In this document: piece after piece, positions 1 to 7,383 of the stretch | Position numbering within the stretch: position 1 is the stretch's first letter | Layout: every line of letters begins with the position of its first letter | Source of the DNA: Microbacterium oleivorans | Lineage (GTDB): Bacteria; Actinomycetota; Actinomycetes; Actinomycetales; Microbacteriaceae | Assembly (NCBI RefSeq): GCF_013389665.1 | Contig: NZ_CP058316.1 | Location: 806,001 to 870,000 of the forward strand | Reading direction: 5' to 3' | Length of the DNA stretch: 64,000 nt | Translations under genes and position numbers: made by a program | The notes under the pieces: model-generated | Databases searched by the model: none | Told to the model about the DNA's origin: nothing | Seen by the model: the letters and a program-made list of their open reading frames with translations, nothing else

Positions 1-252
1 CGCGTCGCGGGCGGCAGCACGGTGACGATCACCCCGAGCAACGGTCAGGGCGCGAGCGTGCCTGCCGTCACCGGGAACCCCGAGGAGGCCGAGCGGCAGC
101 TCCGTTCCGCCGGGTTCACGAACATCGACACGTCGTGCACCGAACGTGAGAGCGCGGATCAGCCGACCGTGACGGGCACGGATCCCGCAGCGGGCTCGGC
201 GGTCGGCCGCGGCACGCAGATCACCATCCAGTACGCCGCGAAGGACTGCTGA
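1..252 (+). CDS. Penicillin-binding protein, C-terminal PASTA fragment (partial, cut by window start)
   Basis: Only the last 83 codons are in the window; the frame is open from base 1. The visible part carries the end of one PASTA-like unit and a second with the typical pattern VPAVTGNPEEAERQLRSAGF, followed by a G-T-x-I-T-I strand and the ending AAKDC. PASTA repeats close many actinobacterial class A penicillin-binding proteins and bind muropeptides or beta-lactams outside the cell. The next gene starts inside the stop codon (TGATG overlap), the usual pairing of such a gene with a metallophosphoesterase in actinobacteria. The transglycosylase and transpeptidase domains are outside the window, so a PASTA kinase cannot be formally excluded, but the neighbour favours a penicillin-binding protein. 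Confidence 0.75.
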   Translation, partial: RVAGGSTVTITPSNGQGASVPAVTGNPEEAERQLRSAGFTNIDTSCTERESADQPTVTGTDPAAGSAVGRGTQITIQYAAKDC

Positions 253-1193
253 TGCCGAGCGTCCCCCGGACGCTGACGACGATCGCCACCGCCGGCGCCC
301 TGGGCGCCGGCGGTGCGGTCGTCTGGGGCGTCGGCATCGAACGGTACCTGTTCACCGTCCGTCGTCACGAGTTGCGCGTCCTCCCCGCCGGCAGCTCCAG
401 CGTGACCGTGCTCCACCTCTCCGACGCCCACATGGCGCCCTGGCAGCACCGCAAGCAGCGCTGGATCGCCGACCTGGCCGAGGCCGCCCAACCCGACCTG
501 GTGATCAACACCGGTGACAATCTCGGGCATCGGCGGGGGCTCGACGGCATCCGCTCGGCCTTCGCGCCACTGCACGGCGTACCGGGCTTCTTCGTCCACG
601 GCTCGAACGACGTCTACGAACCGAGCGGCCGTAACCCGCTGCGGTACTTCACCGGCCCCTCGCGGCACGCCAAGGCTGCGGTCGAGCTGGACACCGCGGC
701 GATGGACGCGTTCTTCGCCGACGACCTGGGCTGGTCGGATGTGAACAACAGCGCCGCCACGGCGACCGTCGGCGCCCTGCGCATCGACGGCTTCGGCGTC
801 GACGACGCCCATCGCGACTGGGACGACCTGGACGCCCTGCCGGGCGCTCTCGCCGGCCTCACGGCCCGGGACACGGCCGGGCTCACGGTAGGCGTGACCC
901 ACGCCCCGTATCGGCGCGTGCTCGACCGCTTCGTGGGACTCGGCGCCGACGTGGTCTTCGGCGGCCACACCCATGGCGGGCAGGTCCGCATCCCGTTCTC
1001 CTCACGTGCTCTCGTAGCCAACTGCGACATCCCGCTCGATCAGGCCCGTGGCCTGAGCACCTGGGGACCGGATGCCGTGCCGCTCAACGTCAGCGCGGGG
1101 CTCGGTCACTCCATCTACGCGCCGGTTCGCTTCGGATGCCGCCCCGAGGCGTCAGTGCTCGTCCTGCGCGCCCGCGACGGCGCGCCCGCCTGA
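252..1193 (+). CDS. Membrane-anchored metallophosphoesterase
   Basis: A 313-residue calcineurin-like phosphoesterase. An N-terminal hydrophobic stretch (about residues 8-28) precedes a catalytic domain with the expected metal ligands in order: SDAH at 57-60, TGDN at 87-90, GSND at 117-120, THAPY at 216-220 and GGHTHGGQ at 237-244. The family hydrolyses phosphoesters with two divalent metals; the substrate here is unknown, and a role at the membrane is inferred from the N-terminal segment and from translational coupling (1-nt overlap) with the penicillin-binding protein gene upstream. The gene ends 53 bp before tRNA-Pro. Confidence 0.88.
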   Translation: MPSVPRTLTTIATAGALGAGGAVVWGVGIERYLFTVRRHELRVLPAGSSSVTVLHLSDAHMAPWQHRKQRWIADLAEAAQPDLVINTGDNLGHRRGLDGIRSAFAPLHGVPGFFVHGSNDVYEPSGRNPLRYFTGPSRHAKAAVELDTAAMDAFFADDLGWSDVNNSAATATVGALRIDGFGVDDAHRDWDDLDALPGALAGLTARDTAGLTVGVTHAPYRRVLDRFVGLGADVVFGGHTHGGQVRIPFSSRALVANCDIPLDQARGLSTWGPDAVPLNVSAGLGHSIYAPVRFGCRPEASVLVLRARDGAPA

Positions 1194-1246
1194 CCCTCGC
1201 CGATTCGTGATCCGGGCCGGATCGGGGTAAGCTTGGAGGGTTGCCA

Positions 1247-1323
1247 CGGGGTGTGGCGCAGCTTGGTAGCGCGCGTCGTTCGGGACGACGAGGCCGCAGG
1301 TTCAAATCCTGTCACCCCGACCA
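1247..1323 (+). tRNA. tRNA-Pro (anticodon CGG)
   Basis: The acceptor stem CGGGGTG pairs with CACCCCG. The anticodon stem CGTCG/CGACG encloses the loop TTCGGGA, giving anticodon CGG for proline codon CCG. The T-arm contains the GGTTCAAATCC motif and CCA is encoded at 1321-1323. The antisense strand of this gene can be read as part of a longer protein frame, which is not a real coding signal. Its 3' end is the likely attachment site of the island that follows. Confidence 0.96.
1312..1320 (+). repeat. Left copy of 9-bp repeat at island border (candidate attachment core)
   Basis: TCACCCCGA, the last nine bases of tRNA-Pro before CCA, recurs at 8277-8285, exactly where low-GC accessory DNA gives way to core sequence. 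Large serine recombinases use short crossover cores, so nine bases is not too short, but a 9-mer can also recur by chance in a window this size. Confidence 0.4.
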
Positions 1324-1372
1324 ATTGAAGAATGTTCCAACCTTCGGACGAAGACGACGTTTGAAGGTTCCG

Positions 1373-1414
1373 AGTGAGAGAGCCTTCCGCGGCAACACGG
1401 GAGGCTCTCTCACT
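1373..1414. terminator. Hairpin terminator after tRNA-Pro, island-borne
   Basis: Perfect 13-bp inverted repeat, AGTGAGAGAGCCT (1373-1385) and AGGCTCTCTCACT (1402-1414), with a 16-nt loop and followed on the plus strand by TTTCCTC. It can stop transcription leaving tRNA-Pro and also lies at the 3' end of the recombinase remnant on the other strand. Confidence 0.6.
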
Positions 1415-2117
1415 TTCCTCGTTGGTTTCGCTAGGCCCGAGCGGCGTCCGCAGCTTGTGGATCGCGTCGTTGATGACAGTCCGCTCCACACCCATTGCGG
1501 GCTCTCCATCAGCCGAGAGGTCTACCGTGAACTTCGTGAACAGGCCACGAAGGACGTCGCGGCGGATGTCGTCGCGCGCGTTCCGGTATAGCCGAGCAGG
1601 GTCATCGAGAAGATCGAGTTGCGCACTGGCTCGTTCCACACCCGCATTCAGGCTCACAAGGGTGCGGCCTAGTTTCTCTGCGATCGCTGCCTTGCGTAAC
1701 GTGACGTCGGACAGCTTCTCGCGTAGCTTCGGCGTCGCAAGAGAGCCGTCGGCAGCGAGTTCGATGAGGCGTTCCTCTTGGTCTTCGAGCTTGCGTAGCT
1801 CCTTTTCCAGCGAGGACTTTACCTTTGAGTCTTCTTCGCGCAGGTGATCGAGCGTCGCAGCGAGTTGTCCGCGCAGTGATTCGATGTCGCGATACGTGAA
1901 GCCCTCGCGGGCCACTTCGGCAGCAACCAGGGCCTCGATGTCTTCCATACGAAGACTCCCAAGGGCGCATCGGTCGCGCTGTTTACCGGAGCACACCCAG
2001 TACTCGTAGACTCCCCCGTTGCCAGAGCTCTGCGTGCAGACAAGTCGGCGCGTTTTACCATCGGCCGCGCACAGCCCGCAGTACAGCAGCCCCTTCAAGT
2101 AGCGGAAGTGGACGAAG

Positions 2118-2141
2118 GGACTGCTGCACGGATAGGTGACA
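2118..2141 (+). repeat. IS3 element left inverted repeat
   Basis: Begins GGACTGCTGCACG and ends AGGTGACA. It matches the reverse complement of 3360-3383 at 22 of 24 positions; the two differences are adjacent in the middle. Confidence 0.88.
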
Positions 2142-2149
2142 GTTTCTAG

Positions 2150-3010
2150 TCACGCCGCGAGAGCGGCTGGCGTGTTCATGATGGCTTCGAACTCGACTGG
2201 GGTCAAGCGGCCCAGGCGGGGTTGTCGGCGGCGTCGGTGGTAGGTCCGCTCGATCCAGGTCACGACTGCGATCCGCAGCTCTTCGCGGGTGCCCCAGGTG
2301 CGGCGGTTGAGGACGTTCTTCTGCAGCAGCGCGAAGAACGATTCCATCGCGGCGTTGTCGCCGGCGGCACCGACGCGGCCCATGGATCCCACCATCCGGT
2401 GGTGGCTGATCTCGCGGAGGAACTTCCGGCTGCGAAACTGCGATCCTCTGTCGCTGTGGATGACGCAGCCGGCGACGTTCCCGCGCATCGCGACCGCGTT
2501 GCGGAGTGCGTTGACCGCGAGGTGTGACTTCATCCTCGAGTCGATGGAGTAGCCGACGATCTTTCCGGAAAATACGTCCTTGATCGCGCAGAGATAGAGC
2601 TTGCCCTCACCGGTCGGGTGCTCGGTGATGTCGGTCAGCCACAGTTGGTTCGGACCGGTGGCAGTGAAATCCCGCTCGACGAGGTCGTCGTGCACGGGTG
2701 GGCCGACCTTGCCGCCCTTGCCGCGGCGACGTTTCCCGAAGGTGCTCCACCAGCCGTTGCTCGAGGCGATCCGCCACGCGGTGCGATCCGCCATCGCTTC
2801 ACCCACCTCGCGGGCCTCATCGGCGAGCAGCCGGTGCCCGAACTCGGGGTCGTCACGGTGCGCGTCGAACAACGCGTTGGCGCGATACGCCTCGATCACC
2901 TCGGCGTCGGTGATGGGGCCCGCGAGCCACCGGTAGTAGGGCTGGCGGGCGAGCTTGAGAACCCGGCACGTCACCGCGACGGGGATCCCGTCGGCGGCGA
3001 GCTCGGTCAC
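2150..3010 (-). CDS. IS3-family transposase, catalytic subunit (OrfB)
   Basis: 286 residues with the N-terminal helix-turn-helix typical of IS3 OrfB (segment around TCRVLKLARQPYYRWL) and an rve integrase core. The DDE residues are recognisable in WLTDITEHPT, VIHSDRGSQF and NAAMESFFALLQ. The start ATG overlaps the orfA stop by four bases (ATGA), so it could be made by translational coupling or as an OrfAB fusion through frameshifting, the usual mode in the family. No disruption is visible, so the element may still be active. Confidence 0.93.
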   Translation of the reverse strand: MTELAADGIPVAVTCRVLKLARQPYYRWLAGPITDAEVIEAYRANALFDAHRDDPEFGHRLLADEAREVGEAMADRTAWRIASSNGWWSTFGKRRRGKGGKVGPPVHDDLVERDFTATGPNQLWLTDITEHPTGEGKLYLCAIKDVFSGKIVGYSIDSRMKSHLAVNALRNAVAMRGNVAGCVIHSDRGSQFRSRKFLREISHHRMVGSMGRVGAAGDNAAMESFFALLQKNVLNRRTWGTREELRIAVVTWIERTYHRRRRQPRLGRLTPVEFEAIMNTPAALAA

Positions 3011-3315
3011 GAGCGGGTAGAGCCTTTTCCCGGTAGGTTCGCCTGCGACAGATACGCCGCCGCCCGCCGCAGCACCTCGTTCTCCTGCTCCAGCAACCGG
3101 ATCCGCTTACGCGCCTCCCGCAGCTCCGTGGACTCGGTGCGGGTCTGACCGGGCTTGGCACCCTCGTCGATGTTCGCGCGACGCATCCACTTCTGCAGCG
3201 TCATCGGGTGAACACCGAAGTCCTTCGCGATCTGCTCGATCGTCATTCCGGGCTCGCGGTTGCGCGCGACGCGGACCACGTCGTTACGGAACTCGCTCGG
3301 GTACGGCTTGGGCAC
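3007..3315 (-). CDS. IS3-family transposase, DNA-binding subunit (OrfA)
   Basis: About 102 residues beginning VPKPYPSEFRNDVVRVARN. A helix-turn-helix (IEQIAKDFGVHPMTLQKWMRR) recognises the element ends, followed by a leucine-zipper-like helix (ELREARKRIRLLEQENEVLR) for multimerisation. The GTG at 3315 is chosen because AAGGA lies eight bases upstream; a TTG at 3348 would extend the protein by 11 residues. It overlaps OrfB by four bases. Confidence 0.9.
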   Translation of the reverse strand: MPKPYPSEFRNDVVRVARNREPGMTIEQIAKDFGVHPMTLQKWMRRANIDEGAKPGQTRTESTELREARKRIRLLEQENEVLRRAAAYLSQANLPGKGSTRS

Positions 3316-3359
3316 GGCAACATCCTTCCAGGCCGACCCTCCGGGCAAGCCAGATCAGA

Positions 3360-3383
3360 TGTCACCTACTCGTGCAGCAGTCC
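3360..3383 (-). repeat. IS3 element right inverted repeat
   Basis: The reverse complement reads GGACTGCTGCACG, then AGT, then AGGTGACA, pairing with the left repeat. One further G on each side (2117 and 3384) also matches, so the element may be one base longer at each end. Confidence 0.88.
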
Positions 3384-3384
3384 C

Positions 3385-3574
3385 CCCGAGGCAGGTCCGC
3401 GCCTAGCTAGGAGGCGATCACTCACGGCGGCCGGCTCGAGCACGTCCTATAGGGCGAAGCTCGCCGGCCGCCCCCGACCACTCCCTGCTCATGTATCTCC
3501 CTTCCTCGTTTGTGCCCAGCGATTCACGCGAGAACCAGCCCGGTTCTCGGTCGCACGCAAAAAGGAGGAGCATC
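3385..3574. other. Gene-free stretch with a GC-rich inverted repeat
   Basis: About 190 bases between the IS element and the next gene, with no convincing coding frame (stop codons in all frames that could have continued the recombinase). It contains an inverted repeat GGCGGCCGG (3426-3434) and CCGGCCGCC (3464-3472), which could form a terminator-like hairpin. Confidence 0.5.
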
Positions 3575-4060
3575 ATGGTGCATGGCATTTACATCCCAGC
3601 GGCAGACGCCTGGGACATTGAAGCCCGCGAGTACGTCCATCTCGAGGACTACCAGTCGGCAGTCGACGGCTGGATCGAAGCGGTCGACCTGCCCGATTTT
3701 GGCTGCACGCTGTTCGTGAACGAGGACGGGCTGTTACGCGGTCTGCCCTATAACAGGCGCGCGACCTACCTATGGTGGTACCACGTGCCACAGGCTCGCG
3801 ATCGCGCCCGGCTGGTCGGAGACGTCGTCGCCGTCGGCCTGGCGTATGCTGAAATCGGCGAGTCGACGAACCTGTCTCCTAACAGCGGCGAACTGCTGCT
3901 CGGAAACACGCCGTGCCAGGTCGAGATGCAGGGGCTGGAATCGCTCGAAAGGCGATGGACGCCGACCGGCGAACAGAGCTACATCGATGCGATGATCGGA
4001 GTGACGCTCTTGATGGAGTACGCCCCGGAGTGGACGCTCCGCGTAGTCCCCGCACGGTGA
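3575..4060 (+). CDS. DUF3846-like small protein
   Basis: 161 residues, start ATG at 3575 chosen because a strong AAGGAGGAG lies just upstream; the same frame is open 28 codons further but without a ribosome site. The central part resembles DUF3846: a variable start (VHGIYIPAADAW), then CTLFVNEDGLLRGLPYNRRA, followed by a run that places the value in the host or phage setting (GDVVAVGLA). Proteins with this domain occur mainly on plasmids, phages and integrative elements of actinobacteria; no biochemical function is known to me. The location in the island fits. Family assignment is from pattern recognition only. Confidence 0.65.
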   Translation: MVHGIYIPAADAWDIEAREYVHLEDYQSAVDGWIEAVDLPDFGCTLFVNEDGLLRGLPYNRRATYLWWYHVPQARDRARLVGDVVAVGLAYAEIGESTNLSPNSGELLLGNTPCQVEMQGLESLERRWTPTGEQSYIDAMIGVTLLMEYAPEWTLRVVPAR

Positions 4061-4182
4061 GCGGCGGCGGACCTCGTCCCCACCAGGATCAGGTCCGCCG
4101 CCTATTCAATTCGAACGCCTTGCCCGAGGGGCCAACAGCCCGGCAAGGACGACTCGCCGCCAGACCCACTGAGAAACGGGAG

Positions 4183-4446
4183 CTACGGCGCCCCGTCGAG
4201 ATCATCGCCCAACCAGTGCTCACGAGTCGTCCGCTCGACCCAAACCCAACAATCTGAGCGCTCAGCATGGAGAGATGCCACTGCAGCTACCACAGCTGCG
4301 GCGGCGTGATCCGCCGCAGCAGGAGATAGTACAGATCCGGTGAGAGAGTGAAATGAGGCCCTATTCGCCACCGCACCTAGAGCATCTGCACACTCCCCTG
4401 CGATGCTCGCGACTGTCACGAATGACTCAACAGTGCTCACCGTCAC
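4183..4446 (-). CDS. Hypothetical small protein
   Basis: 87 codons from a GTG preceded by a GGGGGAGCGG stretch. The sequence (TVSTVESFVTVASIAGECADALGAVANRAS, given here in spirit only: an alanine-rich N-terminal helix) has alternating alanine and valine runs and ends with an aromatic, charged segment (CWVWVERTTREHW). I recognise no family. It lies in decayed island DNA and may be a chance frame. Confidence 0.3.
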   Translation of the reverse strand: MTVSTVESFVTVASIAGECADALGAVANRASFHSLTGSVLSPAAADHAAAAVVAAVASLHAERSDCWVWVERTTREHWLGDDLDGAP

Positions 4447-4677
4447 GGTCCGCTCCCCCGTGCCGGTGACCTCGTGGATGGAACTATCGCAGGTCTTGGC
4501 GGTCCTGGGTTGTTAGTGCACTCCAGGATTCGACGGATCGCGGTCGGTGTCTTGACCGGCGTACAGCTCCGTCATCAGCGACTTGCATGTCGGTAATCCG
4601 CGACTGTCGGTAGGAGGGAGTAGCCGAAGTTGCGACGTCAATCACGTGTCGCCATTCGAGTAGCGATGTACCGGCGC
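4447..4677. other. Gene-free stretch within the island
   Basis: About 230 bases with only very short frames on both strands. On the minus strand a run ending MTELYAGQDTDRDPSNPGVH before a stop at about 4510 looks protein-like and may be a fossil of a lost gene, but it has no upstream domain I can identify. Confidence 0.4.
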
Positions 4678-5259
4678 TCAGTTCTGAGTCTGATCCAGGC
4701 GCTCGATTGTATCCGTTCGTGCTGCTGCTCTGTTACGGTGCCGCCCCCGGTGCTTATGATTCCGCGAGAACGCAAGTGCGACCAACATCACAACTGCGAG
4801 CGAATTCAGCACTGTCCCCCAAAATAGCGGTGCCCCTCCGAGCCAAATCGACGGCAGATGCCAGTAAGAAAGCACCTGAGGAATCACCAGCAGCACGACT
4901 TGGGGCGTGATCTGACCGGCGGGCGGACGGGCTTCCCTCACAGCCATAATCGCTATTACCATCCACATCCCCACTAGAGACGCTGGTGGGGTGGCGAACA
5001 GAGTGAACACCTCAACTACGACAGCCGCGATTGCACAGAAAAACACCACAGAAACAGCGAGCAGAAAATTGGATATCGCTGCGACCGCTGCACCGATCGC
5101 GGCAAGAGAAAGGCAGAGCAGCACTCCAACCATCACCGGCCCTGCTCCGTGTGCCAGGGGAGCGGTCGTTATCGGGAGTAGAACGCTCGATGCCCCGCCC
5201 AGGATTCCGGCGACGCGGAGGCGGGGCATCAAGCGAGTCTCTATGACATGACTAGTCAT
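4678..5259 (-). CDS. Hypothetical membrane protein next to the secreted protein gene
   Basis: 193 residues; the start at 5259 has no clear ribosome site, and a second ATG at 5229 (MPRLRVAGILGG) is a good alternative. It has about five hydrophobic segments (for example GPVMVGVLLCLSLAAIGAAV and FLLAVSVVFFCAIAAVVVEV) and a basic, polar C-terminal tail (FSRNHKHRGRHRNRAAARTD), suggesting a cytoplasmic end. I recognise no family. It begins 15 bases after the stop of the secreted protein gene on the same strand, so the two are probably co-transcribed. GC is lower than in core genes. A membrane partner or immunity-type role is possible but only guessed from the pairing. Confidence 0.6.
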   Translation of the reverse strand: MTSHVIETRLMPRLRVAGILGGASSVLLPITTAPLAHGAGPVMVGVLLCLSLAAIGAAVAAISNFLLAVSVVFFCAIAAVVVEVFTLFATPPASLVGMWMVIAIMAVREARPPAGQITPQVVLLVIPQVLSYWHLPSIWLGGAPLFWGTVLNSLAVVMLVALAFSRNHKHRGRHRNRAAARTDTIERLDQTQN

Positions 5260-5274
5260 ATGCCAAATCCGTCT

Positions 5275-6537
5275 TCAGTACGGCGTGGAAATGTTTCCCC
5301 AGACGTCCATACTTGTCTGGGCGCCGGGAGCGAGGAAGATCAAACCCTGGTTATTGAACTTGTATGCCGTGCTCCAACCACCGAAGGCAGCCGTATATAC
5401 GCGAAATTCGTAGGAGGGCGCGCGGTCATGGGTACCGAAGAAGGAATAGTCGCCGAATCCAGAGGTAGATGTAGTGATCTTGTAGTCGATTGCGAACGAA
5501 ACTCCGCATAGGGGATCGGGGACGTGATGGGACCACGTAGTCGACCGACCGTAGTCGTCTCCGCTGTCGCCAACGCGCTGTACCTTTATGAGGTTGGCGT
5601 TCCTTGTAGCTGCTACCGACCCGTCCGCACGAATGATGCGTGTGCCGGATGTGCGCTTGGATGTCGATAGTCCCACGAACTTCTTCGCGGAGTTGTAAGT
5701 GAAGACCGTCTCGACACCGGTACGCACAGACGGTGACCATGCGCTCGCGGGTGCATATCCTCGATTGTCGCCCGCGTAGTAACCGCCCCAACCGGCCTGA
5801 ATCTGTTCCGCACATGGCGTCAAGACGCCAATGAGGCCTGCATCCTTGCTTGGAATGAACGTGTTCAGCTGAGTTCGCATTTCCCAGTTTGTGTTTGCAA
5901 CAGCCTGCGTGAACTCCTCATGTTCCGAGAACTTCACGGCATCGTTCACCGTCTTGCCGATCACGCCGTCATCGATTGCCGGTACGGAAATATCGAAGAA
6001 GAACTGTTCGGGTTCGTTATGTCCTTGCGCTTCGTCCCATGTTCCCACTATCTGATAGCGAGTCTCGTCGGCCGCTTCGCGCTGATCCTTAAAAGAGTCT
6101 CCCGACTTTATCGCAACCCTCACCGAATCGCGGTAAACTGACCACTCTATTTTGCCGCCCGACGGGTCCCACCAGCTCAGCGTGACCTCGCCTGCAGTAT
6201 CGGCGCGGAAAGTAGTTAGTTTGTCTCTCCCAACTAGCTTCGGGTCTGCGACAGGCCGCACCAGCTCAATCTCTTTGGACAGAACACGATCGGCGGCGTC
6301 CGTGCCGAGGGAGACCACATATCCGTCGTGTCCCTCGAGAGCCCCTTCCACACCCGTTGACGCGTCCGCATCGGTAGACAACGGCACGAGTTGGTCTTCG
6401 TCGGGAATCGCCAGATACCTCTGAGTTTCCACGACGTTCGGAGGAGAGTCGTTCTCTCGCTCATCTCCGTATACTGCCCTAGTGGTGTTGAGTAGCGTCA
6501 GGCTGGCAGCCACGAGGCCAACCGCGAAAGCTTTCAT
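5275..6537 (-). CDS. Secreted hypothetical protein, DUF3238-like C-terminus
   Basis: 420 residues from ATG 6537, chosen because it begins a standard signal peptide (MKAFAVGLVAASLTLLNTTR, then AVYG). A Ser/Asp-rich linker and a beta-rich middle domain (around WWDPSGGKIEWSVYRD) follow. The last third contains NTFIPSKDAG, GGYYAGDNRGYAPAS and FFGTHDRAPSYEFRVY, which recall DUF3238, a domain of unknown function best known from Firmicutes; this match is from memory and tentative. Only two cysteines are in the mature part. The gene lies in the island, has lower GC than its core neighbours, and is followed by a membrane protein gene 15 bases downstream. Confidence 0.7.
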   Translation of the reverse strand: MKAFAVGLVAASLTLLNTTRAVYGDERENDSPPNVVETQRYLAIPDEDQLVPLSTDADASTGVEGALEGHDGYVVSLGTDAADRVLSKEIELVRPVADPKLVGRDKLTTFRADTAGEVTLSWWDPSGGKIEWSVYRDSVRVAIKSGDSFKDQREAADETRYQIVGTWDEAQGHNEPEQFFFDISVPAIDDGVIGKTVNDAVKFSEHEEFTQAVANTNWEMRTQLNTFIPSKDAGLIGVLTPCAEQIQAGWGGYYAGDNRGYAPASAWSPSVRTGVETVFTYNSAKKFVGLSTSKRTSGTRIIRADGSVAATRNANLIKVQRVGDSGDDYGRSTTWSHHVPDPLCGVSFAIDYKITTSTSGFGDYSFFGTHDRAPSYEFRVYTAAFGGWSTAYKFNNQGLIFLAPGAQTSMDVWGNISTPY

Positions 6538-6819
6538 TCGCCCGAAAACGAAATCTGACCCGCGACGATTCTCCACGAATCCATAGTGTCGAAGGCGCGG
6601 GGGGCGCAAGAGAAGATTTGTCGCAGCGCTGACGTGGTCCCTGCACACCTCCGCGGCGCTGAGTACGCGGGTCTCCTGCGACGTCCTTCTGAACCGTGGC
6701 GCGGGAGAGCCAAGTCACTCGTCGACTCGCCGACTCGCCGACTCGCCGACTGCCGTCATCAGCACGCGGCGGATATGGCGCAGCGTCACACGGCGTTTCT
6801 TAGCGTGTGATTTTCTCGT
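6538..6819. other. Gene-free stretch with a short tandem repeat
   Basis: About 280 bases between the secreted protein and the SRPBCC gene, both on the minus strand. Apart from the 8-bp tandem repeat at 6723-6753 nothing structured is seen. It should contain the promoter of the secreted protein gene, but no convincing -35/-10 pair was identified. Confidence 0.5.
6723..6753. repeat. 8-bp tandem repeat, unit CGACTCGC
   Basis: Three perfect copies of CGACTCGC (6723-6730, 6731-6738, 6739-6746) followed by the shorter CGACTGC. It lies in intergenic island DNA and could be prone to copy-number slippage. Confidence 0.75.
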
Positions 6820-7263
6820 TCAGCTGAGACACTCGACGAGATGTGCGCTGCGGCTGGCGATGAGGCGCCGGAGGTAGGGAACAAGCACCAGGCGTTCGGC
6901 AAGCGCTCCAAAGATCGGCGATCCCACAGTGACGACATCGATCATGCGCGATCCGTTGCTCAGCTGCTCGAACCTGTGCTCGTGGATGAACGACTTGAAT
7001 GGGCCGCGCGCCTGTTGATCCACAAACCGCTGTGGCCGGTCCAGCGCGGTGATCTCCGAGGTCATCGTCCACCAGATTCCGAAATGTTTAGCGCGCCATG
7101 TCACCGTTTCTCCGAGACCGATCGCCCCGGTGGTCACGCCCCCCACCGCTCGCTCGGCAGAGCCGGACATAGAGGAGAGATGCGCGTCGATATCGAGCGA
7201 CAGTTCGAACAGAGCGGGTGCGGGGACCGCACTTTCTGTGACGAGGGTGAAGGAGGAAGGCAC
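6820..7263 (-). CDS. SRPBCC-family protein (START-like fold)
   Basis: 147 residues with the pattern of polyketide-cyclase/SRPBCC proteins: an N-terminal strand FTLVTESAVPAPALFELSLD, a loop GLGETVTWRAKHFGIWWTMT, a strand pair SEITALDRPQRFVDQQARGPF, then FIHEHRFEQLSNGSRMIDVV and a long C-terminal helix LAERLVLVPYLRRLIASRSA. These proteins enclose hydrophobic ligands; the ligand here is unknown. The gene appears intact although it sits between pseudogenes in the island. Confidence 0.8.
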   Translation of the reverse strand: MPSSFTLVTESAVPAPALFELSLDIDAHLSSMSGSAERAVGGVTTGAIGLGETVTWRAKHFGIWWTMTSEITALDRPQRFVDQQARGPFKSFIHEHRFEQLSNGSRMIDVVTVGSPIFGALAERLVLVPYLRRLIASRSAHLVECLS

Positions 7264-7383
7264 ACCTCCATCTTGCCGCGGTTCCCGCGTCCGTGGCGGG
7301 GATCTGCTGCTCGTACCGCTGTTCCTGGATCGTCAATGTGACGTCGTCGAGCGCGATGGCAAGGCCTGGCGCGTTCGAGCGCG

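Larger units (their letters stand above)
1115..2116 (-). pseudogene. Large serine recombinase, C-terminal remnant
   Basis: The frame begins abruptly at the IS3 border, with no start of its own, and reads PFVHFRYLKGLLYCGLC, the entry into the recombinase zinc-ribbon domain. Zinc-ligand cysteines follow (CGLC and, further on, WVCSGKQRDRC), then a long charged coiled coil rich in Glu, Lys and Leu (roughly 1560-1900) as in phiC31-type integrases. The catalytic resolvase domain and its serine are absent. The open frame continues through the complement of tRNA-Pro to 1115, so its last roughly 60 codons are probably not meaningful; the true remnant ends near the hairpin at 1373-1414. It was probably the integrase of this island. 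Confidence 0.75.
2117..3384 (-). mobile_element. IS3-family insertion sequence
   Basis: A compact element of about 1.27 kb with two overlapping transposase frames (orfA, orfB) bounded by near-perfect 24-bp terminal inverted repeats (2118-2141 and 3360-3383). No short direct repeat is seen in the bases flanking the ends, and the sequence beyond the right end does not continue the recombinase interrupted at the left end. The simplest reading is that a deletion next to the element removed the first part of the recombinase gene. Confidence 0.9.

Noticed and set aside
1115..1320. Protein-like frame on the minus strand through tRNA-Pro (VGVTGFEPAASSSRTTRATK)
   Set aside because: This is the well-known antisense reading of a tRNA gene; the tRNA is real and the protein tail is a by-product of an open frame.
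2117..3384. Target-site duplication around the IS3 element
   Set aside because: The bases on both sides differ for every plausible element boundary.
3208..3621. Plus-strand frame across the IS3 right end
   Set aside because: It crosses the element border and overlaps OrfA antisense; a chance frame.
6723..6753. CRISPR-like array
   Set aside because: The repeat unit is 8 bp without spacers; no cas genes are in the window.
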